Positions 35,915 through 43,000 of a DNA stretch of 64,000 nt are shown here, piece after piece. The notes beneath the pieces were generated by a model. It saw only the letters and a list, made by a program, of their open reading frames with translations. It searched no databases and was not told the DNA's origin. The position numbers and the translations under genes are program-made. Every line of letters begins with the position of its first letter. Position 1 is the stretch's first letter. This stretch comes from Atrina japonica (lineage: Eukaryota; Mollusca; Bivalvia; Pterioida; Pinnidae), in the NCBI GenBank assembly GCA_030159075.1, contig BROG01000470.1:247001-311000 (forward strand), in the 5' to 3' direction.

Positions 35915-38394
35915 GAGTGTATCAATAGATACATTGTGCCGTTTGTTGATGTTTAGAGGTTTCCTTGTGAGGATGACATTTAAAATAAATATGAGAACAA
36001 GTGTATTGGTGATTGCATATCTTAGACCAAGTAGTAAAGTTGACAGTATAACCACATATATATAGCAAACTAGCAGTGGAGGTCTTCATTTGAAAACAAT
36101 GAATCCCTATTTGGTTGTTATGAGAACAAGTTTCAAAATATGTTCGAATTCATTACTGACAAAACAAAGCATTTTCAATTTTGATTGTACAAGCGGCAGT
36201 CAATATATTTAATACAATGTATATATTCCATGCATATCGTATTAGTCTATTTAATAAGGATATATTGTAATGTAAATAAAAAAAATTCATCATTCATAAA
36301 TGACATTTGACATTCTTACTTATTTGAAAATTAGAACATAATACAGGGCAAAGTCCTCATATATGTAGAGGTAACATTTTCCTACTACATCAGAGTTTTG
36401 AAATTCACTGATCTTACCAGAAAAACCGGTAAATTTTACAAAAGTCTGGTGAAATCTATCTGATAACTGGTCCAAATGATCAGAAATTTTCCATTTCATT
36501 TCAATTATGTATATATACAGACCAGTGAAAAAAAATATTTTTGACCAGTGAAATTCCTTTATTCACTGGTCCGGTTGACCAGTAAATTTTTTTTTATTTC
36601 AAAATGTCTGCTACATCAGGATACCCCGAATATTAACAGTAAAAAACCTGCTCATATTCATACATTAAAAATGTCAAAATTCCAAAGTCAGGATAGGTGT
36701 TGCTCTTATGAGGCCAAATAGACTCACATGGCCAATGAATGCATTTTCATGCATTTGTATAAAAATGAGTTGCACTCATTTTTAAAGCATTGCCTTAGTT
36801 CAAATTAGACTTTTATTGTATAGGGTCCTGTGTAATTTCAGTTGGGAATTTTACATCTCAATGGGCCAAATTGGAAAAAAATATCTATGGTTATTTTACT
36901 TTTATTTATAATTAATAAAGATAAAATTTTATTCATTCAACTTCTTTTATTTAACTGACAACATTGTTTTCCTATGAAGACTTGGAAATTTTGATTAAGT
37001 TTTACTTAAAGTTGTGAGTTTCTCCTTTGTTGGCATACCAAATGTGAGTTGTACTGGTCACAGACCAGTAGTCGGCTAGAACCAGTAGCCGGCTATGGGG
37101 TGATTTTGTCTTTAGTAATAGTATGTACCACAATAATAGAGGGCGAAGCCCTCATATATGTAGAGAAGCTCACATTTTTTTTTATTCCTATTACATCCGG
37201 GGACCCGTACTACTAATGCTAAAAATTTTGCTCACATCGGGAATTTGCGTGTGACATAAACAAAATGTCGGAAATGCAAAGCCATTACTTAAAAGCACAT
37301 TGCAAGGAAGTAATAAACCACCACACTTAGAAACGTTTTGTAGACCGAGACTAGGCCATAACGACTAGGGTTGTACATCGAACCCGATCACAAAGCGCCT
37401 CAATTATTCTGGTAATGTGAACTACACGAAATCATGGATATGCTGGGATAGAGAAAAATATATTGCATAAAAACATGTTTGTGCATTTAATTCATGACTA
37501 ATAAATACCACATAGATTCTATTTAAGTTTTAGCACAGAAGAAACAGTCAGCCAATCAATATTTTATTTAAAACAATGAGTGAATGACCGGGACATTTAC
37601 ATGATAAAAACACTGAATATTAATACCTTTGGTGATTCTGTCATAATGCCCCCGGTAGGGGGCAACATGACGGAACCCCCAAAGGGATTAACTGAACATG
37701 TAAAACTGTTGATGAATGCCTTCGCCCTCTCCATAGGTTTACCTATGTATTATTTTATTTTTTCCCCTTCTGTTTGGAAAAATGTCCAACATCTGATGAT
37801 TGATCTAAAAATATCTCACAAAATCCTGTTCTTTATAACCAAAATTGTGCAATAGCCAGCTACTTGTCCTAGCTGGCTATTGGTCCTTGACCAGTACAGT
37901 GAACATTTTTAGGAAATTTGCTCAAAATTGGGGGGAAAATAGTAATCTTTGCATTGGGAATGGGGCCTTTACTGGACCCACATGTTGTTGGTGTTAATTC
38001 CCTGCTGCTGTAATATATTTCCATGTTTCTCTGTGTTATGTCTTATTCAAAGAGTATCTAGTTGTGAAAGTAGAATGTGGGAAATGGGGGTGATGCAGTA
38101 AATCTGTAGTCTAGAGACAGGTTCGAGTTGTAGGCTGTAGCAATTCCTTTCTCAATTCAAATACATTTCTTGTCCTCGGTGTAATTAAAAAGTTTAACAA
38201 TACATCAAATATATACTAGAGATGCTTAAAATAAGATTTTAATGGAATATAAACAAAACACATTTTCTTACCGAAGTCATAATATCATGCAGAAACCTGA
38301 AGGGTGGTTTACTCAATAATTTGTCCGTCAGTGGCGGTTTCTTGATTATTTTACCCAAAGTATCTTGGGTCTTCTTCATAATACGCGGATCCAT
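9636..38394 (-). CDS. TRAF3IP1: IFT54 / TRAF3IP1, intraflagellar transport complex B subunit (multi-exon gene span)
   Basis: Spliced gene read from 38394 down to a stop at 9636. Coding exons (plus coordinates): 38272-38394, 35731-35799, 33090-33138, 29791-29903, 29287-29388, 28473-28715, 24323-24388, 22402-22462, 21348-21371, 15488-15566, 14685-14768, 14284-14398, 11450-11572, 10319-10542, 9636-9792. Every intron is GT-AG, every phase matches, and the sum is 1632 bp (543 aa). Domains: N-terminal calponin-homology-like domain (exons 1-4, motifs [20 protein letters not shown] and [16 protein letters not shown]), basic Lys/Arg/Asp linker (exons 5-6), Pro/Arg segment with [10 protein letters not shown], acidic segment, the [13 protein letters not shown] motif, and a C-terminal coiled coil. 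In the known family the CH domain binds tubulin and the C-terminal coiled coil binds IFT20 in the cilium; the human protein is about 690 aa. Identification rests on recognised colinear motifs. Adding the optional 753-bp segment at 26728-27480 would give about 794 aa. Confidence 0.93.
10319..10542 (-). CDS. TRAF3IP1: IFT54 coding exon 14, coiled coil
   Basis: 224 bp, phase 0 to 2. [19 protein letters not shown] and [20 protein letters not shown] are the conserved start of the C-terminal coiled coil, the IFT20-binding region in the known family. Confidence 0.94.
11080..11449. repeat. About 37-bp minisatellite abutting the IFT54 exon-13 donor
   Basis: Unit, gene sense: CCTTACCTACAGTTGAAATC then TTAAGTATCCCCTAAT. 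About eight to ten units, the last one running into the donor GAAATT|GTAAGTATC. Early units keep GAAATTGTAAGCAT, close to the true exon end. Unit length varies slightly. Confidence 0.85.
11450..11572 (-). CDS. TRAF3IP1: IFT54 coding exon 13
   Basis: 41 codons, phase 0 to 0. Acidic run, then [16 protein letters not shown], a family signature. Donor GTAAGT directly borders a second minisatellite. Confidence 0.93.
11739..12073 (-). mobile_element. tRNA-derived SINE in IFT54 intron 13
   Basis: On the minus strand the head (12073 downward) shows a tRNA-like A box (GGTGATGATCTAGTTATATA) and B box (CCAAGTTCAATTCC), followed by about 250 bp of body and an A-rich (ACAAACAAAC) tail at 11739. Layout as in tRNA-derived SINEs. 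Confidence 0.7.
12130..12392. repeat. 26-bp minisatellite carrying copies of the IFT54 exon-12 donor
   Basis: Gene sense unit GGTTTTGATAGAGCCAGATC then AGGTAA. This repeats the last 12 coding bases of exon 12 (GAGCCAGATCAG) plus its donor GTAAGG. About nine units. Confidence 0.9.
12620..13115. repeat. Region with repeated TGCCGAAAT motifs in both orientations
   Basis: At least seven copies of (G/A)TGCCGAAAT or its complement ATTCGGCAC between 12630 and 13105, plus inverted AT-rich stretches near 12660-12760. Possibly a decayed foldback element. Confidence 0.5.
13455..14283. repeat. About 51-bp minisatellite adjoining the IFT54 exon-12 donor
   Basis: Gene sense unit: CAG|GTAAGG or GGAAGG, TTCTGATAGAGA, CAGATCATGAAAGGTTTTGA, TAGAGCAGTT. 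About 16 units. The unit is two diverged halves of the 26-bp repeat. The first unit is contiguous with the true donor at 14283. Confidence 0.9.
14284..14398 (-). CDS. TRAF3IP1: IFT54 coding exon 12, acidic segment
   Basis: 115 bp, phase 2 to 0, with [16 protein letters not shown], as in other IFT54 proteins. It ends GAGCCAGATCAG at donor GTAAGG. Copies of that end and donor recur in the adjacent intronic minisatellite. Confidence 0.92.
14685..14768 (-). CDS. TRAF3IP1: IFT54 coding exon 11
   Basis: 84 bp, phase 2 to 2, with [15 protein letters not shown], a strongly conserved motif in this family. Acceptor ATTTTCAG, donor GTAAGG. Confidence 0.92.
14831..14955. repeat. 42-bp tandem repeat, three units
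   Basis: Unit TGCCATAAAAGATACAAATT then TCTCCCACTGTGGACAGGGG GA, in the intron just upstream (gene sense) of exon 11. Confidence 0.9.
15199..15278. repeat. 88-bp palindromic repeat, copy 3 (right end truncated)
   Basis: TAATGGACTC and GGCCAGTCCAAATGTGTC are kept; the right inverted end is lost. Confidence 0.7.
15488..15566 (-). CDS. TRAF3IP1: IFT54 coding exon 10
   Basis: 79 bp, phase 1 to 2, [20 protein letters not shown]. Acceptor TTATTGCAG, donor GTAAGT. Confidence 0.85.
17475..17564. repeat. 88-bp palindromic repeat, copy 4
   Basis: CAACTCATCTTCCCCTGAAA to AAGGGTGAACGAGTTGA. Confidence 0.8.
17844..17950. repeat. CCAAT-containing dispersed repeat, copy 2
   Basis: AAGGGCCTGGCACTAACAAA, GTTTGAGAATATCC and CAGCCAATCAGATTTTAACA align with 8301 and 63047. 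Confidence 0.6.
18532..18968. mobile_element. 437-bp foldback element containing a tRNA-like sequence
   Basis: Left end GGGAACTTTCAAGTTAGCCC + GGATTAC and right end GTAATCCGGGCTAACTCGAA + AGTTCCC are inverted repeats with little mismatch; homology continues inward (ATCCTGATTATTTA against AATAAATCCAGGAT). The interior carries a tRNA-like segment (18641-18714). No transposase frame. Confidence 0.75.
18641..18714 (+). pseudogene. tRNA-like sequence (tRNA pseudogene or SINE head)
   Basis: A-box-like TAGCACAATTGGTAAAAGC and B-box-like GAGTTCGATTTCC are about 35 bases apart. The 3' end TGTCCGCA resembles an acceptor strand, but the 5' end (AGCCCCCA) no longer pairs with it and the anticodon stem is unclear. 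Not a functional tRNA. Confidence 0.6.
19991..20833. mobile_element. TA-flanked element with CAGTTCACCCCC inverted ends
   Basis: Starts TA-CAGTTCACCCCCATTATA and ends GGGGGTGAACTG-TA; inner ends also pair (GGCGGTATA). TA on both sides and CAGT termini fit Tc1/mariner-pogo-type elements. About 840 bp with no clear transposase; some internal repeats (AAACCCGCATA twice). Confidence 0.65.
21348..21371 (-). CDS. TRAF3IP1: IFT54 microexon (24 bp)
   Basis: 24 bp between CACTTTCAG and GTAGGT. Read in the phase left by the previous exon it gives GKHHSSDE, and it hands phase 1 to the next exon, whose first codon then reads Glu. A multiple of three keeps the frame whether it is included or skipped. Likely a regulated cassette exon. 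Confidence 0.68.
21809..21895. repeat. 88-bp palindromic repeat, copy 5
   Basis: ACCTCATCTACCCCTAAAAA to AAGGGTAAATTAATTA. Confidence 0.75.
22402..22462 (-). CDS. TRAF3IP1: IFT54 coding exon 8
   Basis: 61 bp, phase 0 to 1, [20 protein letters not shown]. Acceptor CTATTTTAG, donor GTAAGT. Pro/Arg-rich linker. Confidence 0.82.
23720..24290. repeat. About 75-90 bp tandem repeat next to IFT54 exon 7
   Basis: Repeated block TGGATAGCAATTCACTCCAA + AAGACACCTGG ... TATATCATT ... GTGAAGTCGAGTC. Six or seven units, degenerate. The array ends about 35 bases from the donor of exon 24323-24388. Confidence 0.85.
24323..24388 (-). CDS. TRAF3IP1: IFT54 coding exon 7
   Basis: 22 codons, phase 0 to 0, [20 protein letters not shown]. 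Acceptor TTTATTCAG, donor GTAATA. Short and low in conservation, but phase-compatible on both sides. Confidence 0.8.
24785..24872. repeat. 88-bp palindromic repeat, copy 6
   Basis: TAACTCATTATCCCCTAAAA to CTTTAGGGGTGAATAAGTTA, well preserved. Confidence 0.85.
26394..26610. mobile_element. TA-CAGT element with a repeated left end
   Basis: Left end TACAGTAAAACTTGCATT occurs at 26394 and again at 26504. The right end GTCAAGTTTGACTGTA closes at 26610. Termini (TA-CAGT...ACTG-TA) match the elements at 19991 and 61344 in layout. Confidence 0.6.
26665..27516 (-). CDS. Long open frame inside IFT54 intron 6: optional exon or nested single-exon gene
   Basis: An 851-bp open frame on the same strand as IFT54. 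It starts ATG at 27516 and ends at 26665 (283 aa). The N-terminal third is acidic ([18 protein letters not shown]) and the rest is basic and Ser-rich with Ser-Pro sites ([25 protein letters not shown]). Alternatively, an AG acceptor at 27480 and a GT at 26727 bound a 753-bp segment (251 codons) that is phase 0 at both ends. It would insert cleanly between exon 6 and the 24323-24388 exon. The acceptor tract is weak and the donor (GTGTTG) is poor. If the stop is used instead, it is an alternative last exon or an intronless gene. I do not recognise a family. The composition suggests a disordered nuclear or cytoskeletal segment. Confidence 0.6.
   Translation of the reverse strand: MIYNMHLDPITQVNIREAPLGELQDYLCLSDESGSDTDIDLLDNLFTQVANGSKVDENYDNYSSSKIGNEADWSDSHGKTPESSRRLRAKRPGAAKTRPSRKISIVSHEERSEKKDQEVCGKETETGQMFGKVRETKRKSGTKSRMANRPNEEESNLSPEHPHLISRRPSKIPIKSNKSPPKRLHIRKRSEEKFEGISPEKTTPKVKRSLQSPKIGKMLRRKSLEKKLHSPRSAEKVDKSEDLNDGELVGKSKISSSKKKTLKVLKDVSIYQNGYCSNSIVLL
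28066..28104. repeat. Short hairpin (TTGGCATTCAT / ATGAATGCCAA)
   Basis: About 15-bp arms around GGACT. The arm sequence resembles the hairpin at 50543-50620. Confidence 0.65.
28473..28715 (-). CDS. TRAF3IP1: IFT54 coding exon 6, charged repeat linker
   Basis: 81 codons, phase 0 to 0. Almost only D, R, E, K and H, with tandem heptad-like units such as DREDRHK. The same composition is known in vertebrate homologues. The purine-rich repeat gives open frames on the other strand, which are shadows. The donor is GTACTA. Confidence 0.88.
29287..29388 (-). CDS. TRAF3IP1: IFT54 coding exon 5
   Basis: 34 codons, phase 0 to 0, [15 protein letters not shown] followed by a Lys/Glu/Arg run. It links the CH domain to the charged linker. 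Consensus acceptor ATCTAG and donor GTAATT. Confidence 0.88.
29791..29903 (-). CDS. TRAF3IP1: IFT54 coding exon 4 (end of CH domain)
   Basis: 113 bp, phase 1 to 0, containing [19 protein letters not shown], the most conserved motif of the family. The acceptor is TATTGCAG and the donor GTAAG. Confidence 0.93.
29904..33089 (-). other. IFT54 intron 3, no coding seen
   Basis: The 31.3-32.7 kb part is richer in CG dinucleotides and includes a promoter-like cluster at 31831-31868. Segments near 31890-32010 and 32060-32200 look like a diverged duplication (CGGCGC...AAAAGTCGAG / CTCTCGACGACG). Confidence 0.5.
31831..31868. promoter_or_regulatory. Promoter-like motif cluster inside IFT54 intron 3
   Basis: TCACGTGA (E-box), TCGGAAG (ETS-like) and ATATGGCGGTA (YY1-like) lie within 38 bases, in a locally CG-containing stretch. 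This could be an internal promoter or chance. Confidence 0.3.
33090..33138 (-). CDS. TRAF3IP1: IFT54 coding exon 3
   Basis: 49 bp, phase 0 to 1, encoding [16 protein letters not shown]. Bounded by CTTTTAG and GGTAAG. It is a short exon too small for an ORF caller, but phase and family match make it secure. Confidence 0.9.
33972..35375. repeat. About 68-bp minisatellite, about 20 units, in IFT54 intron 2
   Basis: Unit ACAATGTACGTAGTAAAAGT + AGTACTGTTTTACATCATAA + CAGGGTACCCGACAAATCTA + ATATATAT. Units are very alike, suggesting recent homogenisation. One unit near 34990 lacks the TA segment. Confidence 0.95.
35731..35799 (-). CDS. TRAF3IP1: IFT54 coding exon 2
   Basis: 23 codons, phase 0 to 0, [19 protein letters not shown], matching the second CH-domain block. 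The acceptor is TTTCTCTTTAAG and lies only about a dozen bases after a long (TA)n tract. The donor is GTAAGA. Confidence 0.92.
35815..35911. repeat. (TA)n tract at the IFT54 exon-2 acceptor
   Basis: About 97 bp of almost pure TA ending about 15 bases before the exon-2 acceptor in gene sense. Confidence 0.95.
36337..36720. mobile_element. Third, diverged copy of the 625-bp element, interrupted
   Basis: CAAAGTCCTCATATATGTAG (36350s) and then, after about 190 bp of unrelated sequence rich in ACCAGTGAA motifs, CTGCTACATCAGGATACCCC. These match consecutive parts of copy A, so a second element seems to have inserted. Confidence 0.45.
37051..37897. mobile_element. Outer foldback element with 46-bp inverted repeats
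   Basis: Left GTACTGGTCACAGACCAGTA... (37051-37096) and right ...GGTCCTTGACCAGTAC (37852-37897) are inverted repeats at roughly 85 percent. The interior is mostly the inner element at 37132-37757. Confidence 0.7.
37132..37757 (+). mobile_element. About 625-bp MITE-like element, copy A
   Basis: Starts at AGAGGGCGAAGCCCTCATAT and ends TTCGCCCTCTCCATAGGTTT. The termini share (A)GAGGGCGAAG as an inverted repeat. An internal GGGGGCAACATGACGG hairpin is present. The copy at 41884-42506 is the same element in reverse. Confidence 0.8.
38272..38394 (-). CDS. TRAF3IP1: IFT54 coding exon 1 (start codon)
   Basis: 41 codons beginning [19 protein letters not shown], ending phase 0 at a GTAAGA donor. The [14 protein letters not shown] block is the family-defining start of the CH-like domain. 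The ATG at 38394 is chosen because it matches the position of the family start; no upstream coding is needed. Confidence 0.93.
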
Positions 38395-38691
38395 GTTTAC
38401 CTAGAATTATTAATTGTCAAAAAACCTCTTAAACAATCAGTCAAATTTATCAACTCCCTTTCACCATATCAACAACTATTTGGAAACCATTTCTCTATTC
38501 TAGATTCCACAGAACTTCTCCATAGAACTGCCAATTGTCGGAATTCAATCCCATAAGGCTGCATACCGGAATCAGAAATATGTTTACTTCCTGTTAAGTT
38601 CGTTGTCGGTTGTCAATGGGTACATAGAGGCGCTAAAAGGGATACATAAAGTGCGTGAATATATCATTTTTGTATACATATGTAAAAACAT

Positions 38692-38757
<66 letters not shown>
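38692..38757. repeat. (AAT)n microsatellite
   Basis: About 20 uninterrupted ATA/AAT units between the two divergent genes, 0.3 kb upstream of the IFT54 start codon. Confidence 0.95.
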
Positions 38758-38758
<1 letters not shown>

Positions 38759-39398
38759 TAAAAAATAATAATGATAAAAATAAATAAATAATTAAAAAAT
38801 AAAATATATATATACAGAGGATAAGCTACTAATATCAGGTAAAAATGGCACGTGCATAAATGATATTTTGAATAAAAAAGCTTTCACATTCGTATTTTGT
38901 CCGAAATTGTTTTTTAATCAGATAAAAAAAACAAAAATTTAATTTTAGTGCATTTAAACAATAAATCGTGTGACGCATCCGTTATTCAGTGGCGTAGGAA
39001 GCAAATCAAAAGTGACTTCCAGTAAAAAAAAATGTTTTCACAAGCCTTTTGTTAATGGAATCAATATATACAACAGTGGTGGATCTATAAAAAATTAAAA
39101 GGTTGGTGTTTTTAGGCTGGTGACATAGAATTATACCTATTTGTGATGCAGTGCATTCATCATCAAAAGCACACTGAGGATTAAAAGTTTGAGAAGGTGT
39201 AAATTTGATATTTATTCGCCGAGCGGAGCTCGGTGAAGGAAATATTGGGAAATTTGTTTTGAATTTTCCGACTTTTTATAGAAAAATTGAAGGTTTCAAA
39301 CTATTTTATCAACTTTAGGGGCACGCTCTCACTGGTTACTTCACATAATTTTTACTGAGTGTAGGATTAATTGTGGGGCAATATTTCATTACAGGGTC

Positions 39399-39626
39399 GT
39401 GTTTTACGCATCTAATAAAAACAATCAGGATTCCCACTTCCCGGCCACTATTGTCCTCTGGAACTTTCTCCCACAGCATGTTGTGCAGATGTCGATTCAC
39501 TCGGGACATCCAAGGTCCGAATCGGCGAGTGTGCAATTCCGTATGACCAGAGCCTTGTTTTTATCCATTTTTTATAAAAGAGCCTTCCATCACACGATTT
39601 TAAAACCGTTTAGCAGTGCGCGATAA
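39399..39626 (+). mobile_element. Probable non-LTR retrotransposon C-terminal remnant
   Basis: The plus frame reads DSHFPATIVLWNFLPQHVV, resembling the conserved tail of LINE reverse-transcriptase ORFs (a Phe-Pro-Thr-Ile...Trp-Asn-Leu-Pro pattern). It is short, lacks the catalytic region, and is a decayed fragment. It lies upstream of DNAJC9 and may have contributed promoter sequence. Confidence 0.45.
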
Positions 39627-39972
39627 TGCTCCGGATGTAGTCCTGCGGAGGAGGAAGAGGAACGCCCACGATCAACTCAGACATGTTTTACATTTTAAGT
39701 CACAGCACCACGCGAACACTCTGGTGACTGGATAACGTCAACGCGTTAAAGATATTTGATCAATGGGTTACAACTGTGTCTCAGTTTCTATGCAGGATTT
39801 TACAATTATTATATCGTATTATATGTGTGTTTTGTGTGTAAACGAGCGAAAATGAAAAAAAAGTATCCTTTGGGAAGCCTCATAGTAAATATTACTTCCC
39901 TTGGTGTAACTCTTCTAGTCACAGAGATACATTTGTTATTAGACCGTGTGCAATGCGCGCCGTTTGTCAACA

Positions 39973-40066
39973 ATGCCGGGGCTTTTGGAGACATGTCGAG
40001 ATCTTTTCAAGACGGACAATCTATATGAAGTGTTAGGCGTCCAGAAATCGTCAGCTGATAAAGATG
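39973..40066 (+). CDS. DNAJC9: DNAJC9 coding exon 1
   Basis: 94 bp from ATG ([20 protein letters not shown]), phase 1 end at a GTGATC donor. The weak donor is accepted because the split codon GAT-G|TG restores the J-domain reading exactly. Confidence 0.92.
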
Positions 40067-43000
40067 GTGATCATTGACACATTATAAAAGACCAAATCTT
40101 ATGTCATTTTGTATATTAGATGTATATTTAGATTTGTTTGAGCAATCAATTAATGACAACGCTGTCTGTCGTAGTTTACTCTATAGTGCCCGTAACAGGA
40201 ATTGAGGCAGTATAAAAGTAGCCTGATGCTAGTAGATGATCTACTCTGAAACCAATTTATCAATTAATTTATTGAATTATTTTAGTTTATATTTGTACTG
40301 TCATATGTAAAATGTTACTTTACTTGAAACAAAGCATTTGTTGACATGTTGCAGATAAAACTGGTTTATTTACACTCATTGAGTCATTATAATTTTCCAT
40401 ATTTTCAGTGAAAAAAGGTTACCACAAAGTATCCCTTAAAGTCCACCCTGACCGAGTATCCCCGAAAGAGAAGGAAATTGCGACCCAGAAATTCCAGACA
40501 CTCGGCAAGGTTTACAGTATTTTGTCGGATAAAGAGAAAAGAAAAGTTTATGATGATACAGGTATAATCAAAATCAAATTTTATTTGTTGACAACAAATG
40601 TAGGGCATTAATAGATTATTATATGGGTTTGCACAAAATTAAAGACACTGGATCTGAATTTCACTTTTACCGTAGATAAAAGATTGAGTATACTTGTTCT
40701 GATTTTGGTGATGATAAAGTGTGTTCCAAGTCCTGTAGTGATAATGTGTTTTTCTGACCCTCACCCTGATGTTTAAGTGTGGACTTACATTGTAGTTTTG
40801 TACAGACAGATATAAATTGATTAACTTTAATTTTGCAGCCAAGAGAAGAAAATCAATGGAAATTATAATTTGGCAACAGAATTGGAAAATACCCACTTGA
40901 CTGAAATTCTGTGGGTAAACATACCCACTGCATTTGGAAAGTTGTGTGTATTGTACCTAGGTGCTCTTAAAGTTATGTATGTGGAACACTGATTTCTCCC
41001 ACATATTTATTTATGTAAATTAAATCTGACGCAACTTCAGTGCACTACATTCTCATTTTATAAAAACCTTACACTGGTCCTATGTCATAAAATTTTATTT
41101 GACATCATACATCATTCATAGGGCATGTAGTTTGTGTACAGAGAATTGCTGATCTGTTAAAACAGTATACATGGCTGTCCAAGGTGGGAGAAATATCAGT
41201 GTTCCCCATTATGTAAATTCTTTACATATAATGATAACTAATGGAATGAAAAAATGTACGCTGAATGATATTAGGGAAGGTGGGAGAAATATCAGTGTTC
41301 CCCATTATGTAAATTCTTTACATATAATGATAACTAATGGAATGAAAAAATGTACGCTGAATGATATTAGGGAAAATCTCTATATATTATACATCGTTTG
41401 TGTATAATGCACTGTTAGCATTATCTAATGACGATTAATAATCTTTTATTTTGTGATAGCAATGGGATTCAAGACAATGTCAGAAACTGAGTATAATTAA
41501 CATTTATTTATACTTTTGAATCATTCCCTTATCTCGGCACCCTGCTGTGAAGTCGAAGTCTTCATCTCAGACACTAGCCTACAAGCAGTGTTAATTGGAA
41601 CATGACCTTCAACTTCAAGAAGTATTTTCCCCATCTGTCCCTCTTTGCGTTATTTGTTCTTTAATATGCCAACATACACCATGATAATGGATTTCCAGTG
41701 AGACAACATTCCTCAATGCAGATTTTGTATAACTAGTCATGGTTTTTAGTTGGGGTGTAAATTGTTGATTTGGTGAGTACGTATTAAGGTCATTGAATCA
41801 AACATTTTAACAAAATACATTTTTCAGGCTCCTTGGTTTCCTATTAACAACAGCATTATATAAAGCTATCATATAAACTATAAATAATACATAGGTAAAC
41901 CTATGGAGAGGGCGAAGGCATTCGTCAACAGTTTACATGTTCAGTTAATCCCTTTGGAGATTCCATCGTGTTGCCCCCTGCTGGGGGCAACACGACAGAA
42001 TCACCAAAGAGGTTAATATTCAGTGTTTTTATCTCATAAATGTCCCGGTCATTCACTCATTGTTTTATTACTTTTAAATAAAATATTGAGTGGCTGACTG
42101 TTTCCTTCGTGCTAAAACTTAAATAGAATCTGTGGTATTTATTAGTCGTGACTTAAATGCACAAACATGTTTTTATGCTATATATTTTTCTCTTTCCCAG
42201 CGTATCCATCGTTTCGTGCAGGTCACATTACCAGATTAATGGAGGCGCTTCGTGATCGGGTTCGATGTACAACCCTAGTCGTTATGCTTAGTCTCGGTCT
42301 ACAAAACGTTTCTTAGTGTGGCAGTTTATTACTTCGTTTGCAATGCGCTTTTAAGCAATGACTTTGCATTTCCGACATTTTGTTTATGTCACGCGCAAAT
42401 TCCCGATGTGAGCAAAATTTTTACCATTAGTAGTACGGGTCCCCGGATGTAGTAGGAATAAAAAATGAGAGCTTCTCTACATATATGAGGGCTTCGCCCT
42501 CTATTACTTTTACCAATTACCTTTAAATTTTCATTCTTAGTAGCCCAGGCGGCAATCATATCGATTTACACCCCATCCCCTTTCCAACAGTGAAATTTAC
42601 GAACATATTTTTAGATTGATCACTTTATAGTACATTCTGTATTTATAAAAGGTACATGTGTATTTCAACAAATTCTGTTGAGGCCTTCATGGCCAAGTGG
42701 TTAGAGCATTGCACTTCAAACCATGAATGATCTCAAACCTCTTGTCAGCGTGGGTTTGAGCTACACTGGAAACTTAACTGCCTTTGTGAGCATGTTTGCC
42801 AGTTCTCTTCTCAACCATTACAAACTGGCTTCCACCATATGACTGAAAAATTGTTGATTGTGGCATTAAACACCATTTTATGAAAACTTGGAAAAGTCCA
42901 AAGTGTTTAAATAAAATTTAATGTCCTCCAAATGGAAGTATTGTTATTATGCAGCCTTGATACTATGCATCTCGTACAGATATTGTGAAATATAAATTTG

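Larger units (their letters stand above)
38395..39972. promoter_or_regulatory. Head-to-head intergenic region between IFT54 and DNAJC9
   Basis: 1.6 kb separates the two divergent start codons. It contains an (AAT)n microsatellite (38692-38757), a stretch at about 39590-39760 richer in CG dinucleotides than its surroundings, and a TATAAAA string near 39573 in the DNAJC9 direction. A LINE 3' remnant sits at 39399-39626. Promoter function is inferred from position only. Confidence 0.5.
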
